A stretch of DNA of 64,000 bases from Clostridium sp. (GTDB lineage: Bacteria > Bacillota > Clostridia > Lachnospirales > Lachnospiraceae), in the NCBI GenBank assembly GCA_023664385.1, contig JAMPFU010000001.1, positions 21,954 through 85,953 on the forward strand. Reading direction: 5' to 3'. Under the pieces are notes generated by a model. The model was not told the DNA's origin. It ran no database searches and saw nothing but the letters and a program-made list of their open reading frames with translations. The translations under genes and the position numbers were made by a program. Positions 16,317-23,682 of the stretch are shown here, one piece after another (positions within the stretch are counted from its first letter, which is position 1; the number at the start of each line of letters is the position of its first letter).

Positions 16317-17033
16317 ATGGCGGAAAATATAATCATTGAAACACTTTATCCTGAATTTGCCAACTTATTCGGCGATTTGATGAATACGGGATATTTAAAA
16401 AAATGTATTCCTGACGGAACATTTATAGATACAAGCCTTTTTGATACGCCTGCATTTGTAAGTCAGGATGTGTCAATGGTTTTCATGGGTGCCATGTCGG
16501 AAAAGCAGCAGGAGCTTGTCATCAATGCTCTCACACCCTACAAGGAGCGCATAACTGAGCTTATCGACAAGGGCTGTATCTTTCTTATGACGGGAAATGC
16601 CATGGAAATATTTGGTACTTATATTGAAAACGAAGATAAAAGCCGCGTCGACTGCCTTGGCTTATTTAACACATATGCCAAGCGGTTTATGTTTAACAGG
16701 CACAATTCCTATATATTAGGAGAATTTCAGGATATGAAGCTTTTAGGCTTTAAATCCCAATTCAGCCACTCCTACGGCGACAACTCTGACTGCTATTTTT
16801 ATAAGGCAACGACAGGGTGTGGCATCAACCCTGACGCAGTGCTTGAGGGACTTAGGAAAAACAACTTTTACGGAACATACACCATCGGTCCGTTCCTGAT
16901 ATCAAACCCTCTGTTTGTAAAATATCTTATGAAGCTTATGGGGATTGAAAATCCAAGGCTTGCATTTGAAGATACAATTATGAGTGCCTATGACAGCAGG
17001 CTGAAACAATTTGAGACATTTAAGCCGCACTGA
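16317..17033 (+). CDS. GatD-like class I glutamine amidotransferase, catalytic residues lost
   Basis: 238 aa, same length and gene position as GatD. The fold landmarks are present (FGDLMNTGYLKKC, VFMGAMSEKQQ, LGLFNTYAKRF, GPFLISNPLF). The nucleophile elbow that is CGGYQ in GatD reads MTGNAME, so the Cys (S. aureus position 94) is Thr at residue 92. The His of the YLHGP motif (position 189 in S. aureus) is Ile at residue 190 in YTIGP. The ENHGG-like segment is changed to KSQFSHS. With both residues gone, glutamine hydrolysis is not expected, and the protein may be a structural or channel partner of MurT. The frame is intact and uses normal codons, so it is not a decaying gene. Ribosome site AAGGAGG. 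Confidence 0.8.
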   Translation: MAENIIIETLYPEFANLFGDLMNTGYLKKCIPDGTFIDTSLFDTPAFVSQDVSMVFMGAMSEKQQELVINALTPYKERITELIDKGCIFLMTGNAMEIFGTYIENEDKSRVDCLGLFNTYAKRFMFNRHNSYILGEFQDMKLLGFKSQFSHSYGDNSDCYFYKATTGCGINPDAVLEGLRKNNFYGTYTIGPFLISNPLFVKYLMKLMGIENPRLAFEDTIMSAYDSRLKQFETFKPH

Positions 17034-17094
17034 AAAAACGGACATACAACACATGGTAAATGAAATATAAATGTTAGGAAAAGAGGTAACAGCT

Positions 17095-18336
17095 ATGGAA
17101 ATGAAAGAGGTTTTTGAAACATACGAATCCAATGTACGTTCATATTGCAGAAGCTTCCCTGAGGTATTTGCAAAGGCAAAGGGTTCCATTATCACTGACG
17201 TAAACGGAAAGGAATATATAGACTTTTTCTGTGGCGCAGGAGCCGTAAACTACGGTCACAACAACGATTACATCAAGGGGAAACTAATCGAATACCTTGA
17301 AAATGACGGTTTCCTTCATGCCCTTGACATGATGACGGATGCAAAGGCAGGCTTTATTGACACATTTCAAAATAAAGTGCTGAAGCCAAGAGGACTTGAC
17401 TATAAAATTATGTTTCCTGCCCCTACAGGCACAAATGCCATAGAGGCAGCACTTAAGCTTGCAAGAAAGGTTACAAAACGCACAAATATATGGTGCCTCA
17501 TGGGCTGTTTCCATGGCATGACACTCGGGGCGCTTTCACTGACTACCGACAGAACTGACAGACAGGGTGCAGGACTTCCCCTTACAAATGTCACCCACAT
17601 TCCTGCTCCGTATATGTTTGAGGAATTAGATACGCTGAACTATATGGAAACACTTATGGAGGACGACCATTCAGGCGTTGACAAGCCTGCCGCATTTATA
17701 ATTGAAACCGTACAGGCAGAAGGTGGCATATATGTTTTCAGCAACGAGTGGCTTCAGGGCGTAAGGGCATTTTGTGATAAATACGACATTCTTCTCATTA
17801 TTGACGATATACAGGTCGGCTGTGCACGTACAGGCACATTCTTCTCCTTTGAAAGAGCCGGTATTCAGCCTGACATCCTTGTTATGTCAAAATCAATCGG
17901 CGGCTATGGGCTTCCGTTTGCCGTTACCCTCTTTAAGCCTGAGCTTGATATATGGCTTCCGGGCGAGCATAATGGAACCTTCAGGGGAAACCAGCTTGCA
18001 ATGGTTGCCGCAAAGGCAGGGCTTGAGTTTATGCTTGACAATAACATTGAAGCAGAGGCAAAGCGCAAGGAGACTATAATACGTGACTTCCTTGAAAAAA
18101 ATGTTGCCCGTGACGGAGTTAAAATTCGCGGTATCGGCTGTATCTTTGGAATTGATGTGGGAACGGGTGAAAAGGCGTCAGCAATTTCAAGAGCATGCTT
18201 TAACAGAGGACTTATTATTGAGCTTGCAGGCAGAGACAACAGCGTTGTGAAGCCAATGCCTGCCCTTACCATACCTGATGACACACTTATGAAGGGACTT
18301 CAGATTATTAAAGAGGCTGTAGACGAGGTAATGTAA
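17095..18336 (+). CDS. ectB: EctB-like diaminobutyrate-2-oxoglutarate aminotransferase
   Basis: 413 aa from the ATG at 17095 (AAGAGGTAACAGCT upstream); an ATG at 17071 is the alternative. Class III PLP aminotransferase: GAGAVNYGHNN, PAPTGTNAIEAALKLAR, the cofactor Asp in LLIIDDIQVGCARTG, the PLP Lys in MSKSIGGYGLP, and NGTFRGNQLA. These match EctB, which makes L-2,4-diaminobutyrate from aspartate semialdehyde. No ectA or ectC lies nearby, so ectoine is not the product. Placement 61 bp after the dead GatD gene, same strand, suggests a shared operon. Confidence 0.85.
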   Translation: MEMKEVFETYESNVRSYCRSFPEVFAKAKGSIITDVNGKEYIDFFCGAGAVNYGHNNDYIKGKLIEYLENDGFLHALDMMTDAKAGFIDTFQNKVLKPRGLDYKIMFPAPTGTNAIEAALKLARKVTKRTNIWCLMGCFHGMTLGALSLTTDRTDRQGAGLPLTNVTHIPAPYMFEELDTLNYMETLMEDDHSGVDKPAAFIIETVQAEGGIYVFSNEWLQGVRAFCDKYDILLIIDDIQVGCARTGTFFSFERAGIQPDILVMSKSIGGYGLPFAVTLFKPELDIWLPGEHNGTFRGNQLAMVAAKAGLEFMLDNNIEAEAKRKETIIRDFLEKNVARDGVKIRGIGCIFGIDVGTGEKASAISRACFNRGLIIELAGRDNSVVKPMPALTIPDDTLMKGLQIIKEAVDEVM

Positions 18337-18345
18337 CTTAAAGAA

Positions 18346-18414
18346 GGGCAATTCCCTGAACTCGTACACAGCCATGCAGCCAAGTGGTATGTGTACGAGT
18401 TCAAGGGACTGCCC
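18346..18414. terminator. Long hairpin between ectB and the S41 peptidase gene
   Basis: Arms at 18346-18370 and 18390-18414 pair over about 25 bp (both contain GAACTCGTACACA or its complement) with one small internal mismatch region. It lies in the 82-bp convergent gap. A weak T-rich tract follows on the minus strand (TTCTTT). Likely bidirectional terminator. Confidence 0.75.
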
Positions 18415-18418
18415 ATCT

Positions 18419-20077
18419 CTACTGTCCCTCTATATACTCCCTCGCATATTCCATCAAGTAATCCTCGCCAGCCTCGAACATGGAGGCAACCGCCTTCTCA
18501 TCAAACGGCACCTTCACGTCTAATGGAATTGTCGCTTGCCTTGATGCATCTGTATCAATGTATATGGTGCCATCCTCCCTAAGCGTAGGCACCGATGAAA
18601 ACTGCAAGGCTCCTTTTTCAAACGTCACGCCTTTTATCGCCTGCCCTGAGCAGTTTGAGGACGTAAAGCCCATAATCGTCACATTATCATAAATGCTCAT
18701 GATATCAGCAAAATGGTCGCCCGCACTTACTGTGCCTGCGCTTACCAAAATTACAATCTGTCCGTCGCCCCACACACTTTCCCCTTCATATGCAATTTCA
18801 TTTCCAGGAACATACCTTCCTGTCGCCTCATCATACTGATAACATTTTTCCTTCTCGTCCCACACGCTGTCATATGCATACTGGTGTTCTCCCTCCGGTG
18901 CAAGAAGCTCTGCAATGGCAAGAATAAAATTAGGGTCGCCGCCGCCATTGTTCCTCAAATCAATTATAATATTTTTTATGCCCTTTTCCTGAAAGGCAAG
19001 CATATTTTCCCTTACTTCTTCCTTCATGGCGCTGAAGTTTCCTGTCGTTGAGGAATTGGTATCATACATCATAAGCGTTAAACGCAGGATACAGGTATCG
19101 TCACTAAGCTCATGCCATGTCACATTGTCGGCTTTTATTCCGTCTGCCAGTATGCTCATTGTCCTTTCAAGCCTATCAGCATATGCCCCAAGCTTTTCGG
19201 CACTCACGCTATGCTCTGTCCCGTCCTCGCCTATAAACTTTATTGTAACACTATCACCGCCTGCTCCTGCGGCAAAAACGGCTCTATAGAAATCTTCGGT
19301 TTCCTTGACAGGATTGTATGGCATACCGTCATAATAACCGATTTCAACATCATTGATAACCGCCTCTACATTCCTGCCGTCCCACTCGGTTATAACCGTA
19401 CCGTTTCTGATACCCGCATTGTAAATGTCACTGTCTTTTTCCACATTTACTGCAACTGTTTTTCCGTCAGAGCGTGTCATAAGAGAAAGTCCGTAATCAT
19501 TTCCGTACATAATCTCGTGCGCCTTCTCTAAAACATCCCTATCATTCAGCGAATATGCCACATGCCCGTCATGGAAATTACAGCAGAATTTTGTCCACAA
19601 AATATAATTCTCCACGGCATCATGCTTTTTTTCCACCTCCTTGAACTGTGGTTCATACTCCTCATAAAGCGCATCCCAATCAATGCCCTTGTGCTCTGCA
19701 AGACAATAATGCTCCTGCATTGCATCAAAGCCCTCCTTAAATTCCTGAAGGTAGTTTGGCGCTCTATATCCTTTATATAAATTACATACTAAAATGCTTG
19801 GAATAATGAGCAGCACCGCAATTGCAGACGCCAGCCTGCGCATTTTAGCTTCTTCCCTTGAAAAACCAATCAAAAGAACAATGACTGCTATATAAACGCT
19901 TAACAGTGATATTTCCTCACCTGTAAATGCAATGAATGCCATACACACAATCAATGGAACAACATACAAAAGCTTCCATTTCGTACTTTTCACCTTATCC
20001 GCATAATCTGCAAGGAAGTAAAGCCCAATGGAAAAAGCAAGCTCTATCAATATCAAATACAAATCACTTTTTATCAT
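18419..20077 (-). CDS. Membrane-bound S41-family peptidase
   Basis: 552 aa. Three to four N-terminal helices (within residues 1-100) anchor an extracytoplasmic domain. A PDZ-like segment around DIYNAGIRNGTVITEWDGR precedes the S41 core: NIIIDLRNNGGGDP and the catalytic-Ser region VILVSAGTVSAGDHFADI, then GFTSSNCSGQAIKG. S41 (tail-specific/C-terminal processing) peptidases cut exported proteins. It is the last gene of an operon with an ABC-2 exporter, suggesting processing of, or protection against, an exported peptide. AGGAGG precedes the ATG. Confidence 0.82.
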   Translation of the reverse strand: MIKSDLYLILIELAFSIGLYFLADYADKVKSTKWKLLYVVPLIVCMAFIAFTGEEISLLSVYIAVIVLLIGFSREEAKMRRLASAIAVLLIIPSILVCNLYKGYRAPNYLQEFKEGFDAMQEHYCLAEHKGIDWDALYEEYEPQFKEVEKKHDAVENYILWTKFCCNFHDGHVAYSLNDRDVLEKAHEIMYGNDYGLSLMTRSDGKTVAVNVEKDSDIYNAGIRNGTVITEWDGRNVEAVINDVEIGYYDGMPYNPVKETEDFYRAVFAAGAGGDSVTIKFIGEDGTEHSVSAEKLGAYADRLERTMSILADGIKADNVTWHELSDDTCILRLTLMMYDTNSSTTGNFSAMKEEVRENMLAFQEKGIKNIIIDLRNNGGGDPNFILAIAELLAPEGEHQYAYDSVWDEKEKCYQYDEATGRYVPGNEIAYEGESVWGDGQIVILVSAGTVSAGDHFADIMSIYDNVTIMGFTSSNCSGQAIKGVTFEKGALQFSSVPTLREDGTIYIDTDASRQATIPLDVKVPFDEKAVASMFEAGEDYLMEYAREYIEGQ

Positions 20078-20088
20078 TTCATTACCTC

Positions 20089-20871
20089 CTAATTCATATC
20101 ATCCTTCGCAAAAAATTTATATCCCAGCCATAAGAACAAGCTGCCAATCCCAATTGATGATACCACAACGGATGCAATATCGCCAGCGGATAATGTGGCA
20201 TCATAAATCATTATCATATCAGTCGTGTTACCAAGGGAATATGTATACCACGATTCAAAGCTTCCAAGCTTATTAAAACAAGTCACTCCCAAAAAGACGG
20301 AGTCGCCATTTAGCATCCCTTCGGAAATAAGCTGTGCAAGCATAAATACCATATATCCCCCTGCCATTGTTATATATGGATTTTTCACTACATAGGTCAG
20401 AAAAACAAATTCACATATTATCCGCATGACAACAAGCATGGCAAGTCCAAACCGAAGCAGCACCTCGCCTACGGCAAGCTCCGTTCCCCAGCCATATCCC
20501 ACACTTCCAAAAATGATAGGCAGGATAGCCAAAATCGCCGTACCGATTGTTCCTACAATAATACTGACAATGGCACGTGCAAAATACACCTGCCTTCTTG
20601 TATGTCCCGACATAAGCTCATAGTTTGACGTCTTATCTATAAAGTCTCCGCCACAAACATAGCCTGTAAATACAATGGCAAAGATAACGGCAGTAGAAAG
20701 CATATCTACACTCATGTCTGCAATGTATTTGCCGGCAGACATTTTATAATTCTCGTAATCAAGCTCACCAAAGTACATGATCAAATTCATAAATGCTATT
20801 GCGATAAAAATAAGAAAGCTAAACTTTGTTTTACGGATTTGATATAGCTGTGCCTTTATTATATGCTTCAA
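20089..20871 (-). CDS. ABC-2 type transporter permease
   Basis: 260 aa with six predicted membrane helices and the N-terminal pattern MKHIIKAQLYQIRKTKFSF typical of BcrB/lantibiotic-immunity permeases. The start is a TTG at 20871, with GGAGG 8 bases upstream. It is clearly paralogous to the next permease (shared SGHTRRQVYFAR / SGHSRAQVFFGR segment after the second helix). Probably forms a heterodimer with it. Confidence 0.82.
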   Translation of the reverse strand: MKHIIKAQLYQIRKTKFSFLIFIAIAFMNLIMYFGELDYENYKMSAGKYIADMSVDMLSTAVIFAIVFTGYVCGGDFIDKTSNYELMSGHTRRQVYFARAIVSIIVGTIGTAILAILPIIFGSVGYGWGTELAVGEVLLRFGLAMLVVMRIICEFVFLTYVVKNPYITMAGGYMVFMLAQLISEGMLNGDSVFLGVTCFNKLGSFESWYTYSLGNTTDMIMIYDATLSAGDIASVVVSSIGIGSLFLWLGYKFFAKDDMN

Positions 20872-20884
20872 TTCATTTCCCTCC

Positions 20885-21667
20885 CTACATATCCCTTTTC
20901 TTAAATATTCTATAGCTGATTAAAACATAGACTGCCCCGACAACAAGTGATATGATAACCGAGCCTTTAAGCAGTGACGCATCAATCGTTCCATCATAGA
21001 CGGTTACCATTTCATCGCCGATAAGCCGAGGGATTGAATTTGAAAATTCTGATAATGCCACAAGATTTGGAAATGCAAATATACTGCCAGTATTAATATC
21101 CAATACTTCCTTAATAAGCATAAGCGGAAAAAGCGAACCCATTACCAGCATATATCCAAGGACGATTCCCGCATTGCTGTTTTTTGCCAATACTGTTATA
21201 AAAACAATCACACAAATCCACCTTATATACGGACAAAGCATAACTGCAAATCTTATAACAAAATCATTCACATTTAAGCTGTAACCCCAGCCATTTATTA
21301 TTGTAAAGAAAATAAGAGGAATGACTGCCACAATTACTGACGAAATAATTGTCCATGCAAATGCGACAAGCAGCCTTCCAAAAAACACCTGTGCCCTTGA
21401 GTGTCCTGACAACATCTCATAATTAATTGTTTTGTCGTTCATATCCCATCCGATTATTCTTGTGACAATAATAAGTGAAATAATCAAAAAAACAAAGGGA
21501 AGCATCGAAAACATGCTTACTGCATACAGGCTGCCCGTCATATAATCAAGTCCCGCATCGTCAAGGAAAAGCTCGGCAACAGGAAGAAGCAGGGAAACAA
21601 GCAGTCCATATATGATAAGGTTATCTCCCTTAATTTGATAATTCTGTGCTTTCATTATGTTCCACAT
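20885..21667 (-). CDS. ABC-2 type transporter permease
   Basis: 260 aa from the ATG at 21667, chosen because AGGTG lies 6 bases upstream. The start overlaps the end of the ATPase gene by 38 bases, implying translational coupling. Six membrane helices. Contains NYEMLSGHSRAQVFFGRLL, shared with the partner permease. Ends with the basic KKRDM. Confidence 0.82.
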   Translation of the reverse strand: MWNIMKAQNYQIKGDNLIIYGLLVSLLLPVAELFLDDAGLDYMTGSLYAVSMFSMLPFVFLIISLIIVTRIIGWDMNDKTINYEMLSGHSRAQVFFGRLLVAFAWTIISSVIVAVIPLIFFTIINGWGYSLNVNDFVIRFAVMLCPYIRWICVIVFITVLAKNSNAGIVLGYMLVMGSLFPLMLIKEVLDINTGSIFAFPNLVALSEFSNSIPRLIGDEMVTVYDGTIDASLLKGSVIISLVVGAVYVLISYRIFKKRDM

Positions 21668-22580
21668 TCTGCTCACCTACCATATCCATATAATATTTTT
21701 CCAAATTAGCTTCATTAACATTAAGGGTTATTGGAACAACGCCTCCCTCATATAGGGCCTTCGATACAGTTACAAGATTATCCATCTGCTCGTATAGACG
21801 TATGCTTCCGTCCTCCTCTATGTCATAATCTGACGCATTTAGTTTTTCCTGCAATATCACAATTGCCCGCTCATCATTATCCGTGTGAATATGATAATAT
21901 TCCTTGCAAAGCTTTTTCAGCTCGTCTGCGGAAACCGACTGAATCAGCTCGCCGTGATGAATAAAAATGTAATCTGTACAAAGAAGCGACAGCTCGCTTA
22001 AAATATGGGAGGAAATGACTATCGTTATATGCTCCTCCCGATTAAGCTTGAGGAGAAGCTCCCTGATTTCAACAATTCCCTCAGGGTCAAGTCCGTTTAT
22101 AGGCTCATCCATAACCATGATTTCAGGCTTTGAGAGAAGGGCTATGGCTATTCCAAGCCTCTGTCTCATTCCAAGGGAAAAGTTTTTAACGTGCTTTTTT
22201 CCTGTATTTTCAAGTCCTACGATTTTTAGAACCTCGTCTATTCTTTTTTTGTCAGGAATCCCCTTTTGTATTCTCTGCTTTTCAAGATTCTGCCTTGCCG
22301 TCATTTTCTCCTTTGCATAAGGGGTTTCAATCATAAAGCTCATGCGGCTTCTCGCCTTTGCAAGTCCATTTTCATCACTGCTGCCAAAAATATTCATATC
22401 GCCCTCCGTAGGCAAAACAAGTCCTCCCAGCAGCTTCATTATCGTTGTCTTACCTGCGCCGTTTGGTCCTATAAGACCACAAATCATACCCTCCTTAATC
22501 TGAAAGGACACGTCATTTACTACCGTCTGCTTCATGTATTGCTTTTTCAGTTTTTTTACTTCAATTAATGTGTCCGGCAT
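21630..22580 (-). CDS. ABC transporter ATP-binding protein (BcrA-like)
   Basis: 316 aa. Walker A GLIGPNGAGKTTIMKLLGG (about residues 36-54), signature LGMRQRLGIA (variant of LSGGQ), Walker B PEIMVMDEPINGLDPEG, and switch His in VISSHILSEL. The C-terminal 90 residues form the extra domain of bacitracin/lantibiotic-resistance type ATPases. Powers the two permeases downstream. AAAGGAGG precedes the ATG; first gene of the operon. Confidence 0.92.
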   Translation of the reverse strand: MPDTLIEVKKLKKQYMKQTVVNDVSFQIKEGMICGLIGPNGAGKTTIMKLLGGLVLPTEGDMNIFGSSDENGLAKARSRMSFMIETPYAKEKMTARQNLEKQRIQKGIPDKKRIDEVLKIVGLENTGKKHVKNFSLGMRQRLGIAIALLSKPEIMVMDEPINGLDPEGIVEIRELLLKLNREEHITIVISSHILSELSLLCTDYIFIHHGELIQSVSADELKKLCKEYYHIHTDNDERAIVILQEKLNASDYDIEEDGSIRLYEQMDNLVTVSKALYEGGVVPITLNVNEANLEKYYMDMVGEQNVEHNESTELSN

Positions 22581-22751
22581 TTTTATCCTCCTTTAAGGTA
22601 TTTTTACCAGTTTTCTTTCATTCTGAATATATAATAAAAAAGAAATATAAAGAATTTCTTAAATAATTTATTTTTTTATTTTCTATATGCCCTGATGCTG
22701 TGATACTTATTTTGTTATTGTGATAAATCGTTCTTTCTGACGTACATTCTC

Positions 22752-22779
22752 TTGTTTGATACATTTTTTGTCGTATAAT
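22752..22779 (+). promoter_or_regulatory. Putative promoter of the MazF-like toxin gene
   Basis: TTGTTT (22752-22757), 16 bases, TATAAT (22774-22779), about 35 bases before the ATG. The rest of the 22581-22814 gap is AT-rich, with no gene seen. Confidence 0.55.
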
Positions 22780-22814
22780 GGTAGAAAATATTTTTTGCAA
22801 TTGGAGATAATTAT

Positions 22815-23405
22815 ATGAGAGAATTAAGTAATGAAAAACTTAAAAATCAATTAGATAAACTATATAAAAATCTTATCAAACTAAAAAGACTTGATATTGA
22901 AAATAATTATTGTACAAATTTGTTGTCTTGGTTTGATGAAGTTATATTAAAAAATATTGCAATCTTTAAAAGTAAAAAATCTGAAACAGAAATGGACCAA
23001 GAATTATTTAAAAAACCAAGACAACATGTTTATTGGATAGATTTTGGAAGAAATATCGGAAGTGAATTTAGAGATTTACATTTTGCTGTTGTAATATATG
23101 AATCTAAATATACTGCCTTGGTCGTTCCATTAACTTCTAAAAAAGAATATGATCCACAATGGATAGATGAAAACAAAAATACAATTGTAGATTTAGGTAT
23201 TATTGATGGTTTTCCAGAAGAAAGCAAAGAATGTTATGCTTGTACTTTCATGATGCAATCTGTAAGCAAAAAAAGGCTATCTAAATATGAGAATTCAAAA
23301 AAAGGTTACTTTGATATAAAACTTACAAATGAACAAATGAAGCAAATTTGTAATAATTTATCACAAAGCGCATATAATAGCATTGAAAAAGGAAAACAAG
23401 ATTGA
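22815..23405 (+). CDS. MazF/PemK-family toxin with N-terminal helical extension
   Basis: 196 aa, much longer than a typical 110-aa MazF. Residues 1-70 are Lys-rich and helical. The RNase core follows: RQHVYWIDFGRNIGSEFRDLHFAVVIYESKYTALVVPLTSKK has the beta-barrel start, conserved RDLHFAVVI and VVPLTS motifs of MazF/PemK mRNA interferases. No antitoxin ORF is visible on either side. It is followed instead by a structured RNA candidate and a terminator. Composition is more AT-rich than the neighbours, which suggests transfer. Confidence 0.78.
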   Translation: MRELSNEKLKNQLDKLYKNLIKLKRLDIENNYCTNLLSWFDEVILKNIAIFKSKKSETEMDQELFKKPRQHVYWIDFGRNIGSEFRDLHFAVVIYESKYTALVVPLTSKKEYDPQWIDENKNTIVDLGIIDGFPEESKECYACTFMMQSVSKKRLSKYENSKKGYFDIKLTNEQMKQICNNLSQSAYNSIEKGKQD

Positions 23406-23429
23406 CACAAAGAATAAATCGTGATAAAG

Positions 23430-23556
23430 TTAAGTAGTCGAAAGACAGTGAATTGATATGTTGGGGTTAGTATTTACCCAATGCTGATTGGCGTAAGCCA
23501 GTGAATTATAAAAGAAATTTCTTTTTGGGCAGTTACCATTTGTAACTGCTCTTTTT
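23430..23556 (+). ncRNA. Structured RNA candidate downstream of the MazF-like gene
   Basis: Seen in order: hairpin GTC-GAAA-GAC (23437-23446), stem TTGGG/CCCAA (23461-23465, 23477-23481), hairpin TGGC-GTAA-GCCA (23489-23500), a palindrome AAAGAAA/TTTCTTT (23511-23524) and an intrinsic terminator. Both tetraloops are GNRA, and both hairpins are followed by the same octamer AGTGAATT. No ORF spans it. Could be a 3'-UTR structure, an RNA antitoxin or another cis RNA. Confidence 0.5.
23528..23556 (+). terminator. Intrinsic terminator after the toxin/RNA unit
   Basis: GCAGTTAC-CATTT-GTAACTGC perfect stem followed by CTTTTT. The remaining 23557-23682 holds no gene; TTACGCCAA near 23615 is complementary to the TTGGCGTAA of the RNA candidate. 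Confidence 0.88.
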
Positions 23557-23682
23557 CTATGTAATTCGCACTTTTATTATACAAAAATCCAATTCATTAC
23601 TGATGATTGCATCGGTTACGCCAATTACAATTAAGAGTATATCAAAACAAGATTGATGCAACGAAAGCTTCTACAGCACCAC

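Noticed and set aside
17095..18336. Ectoine biosynthesis cluster
   Set aside because: Only an ectB-like gene is present; ectA and ectC are not in the window.
22581..22814. Antitoxin gene upstream of the MazF-like toxin
   Set aside because: No plus-strand ORF with a ribosome site is present; the only frame of length is on the minus strand and is low-complexity.
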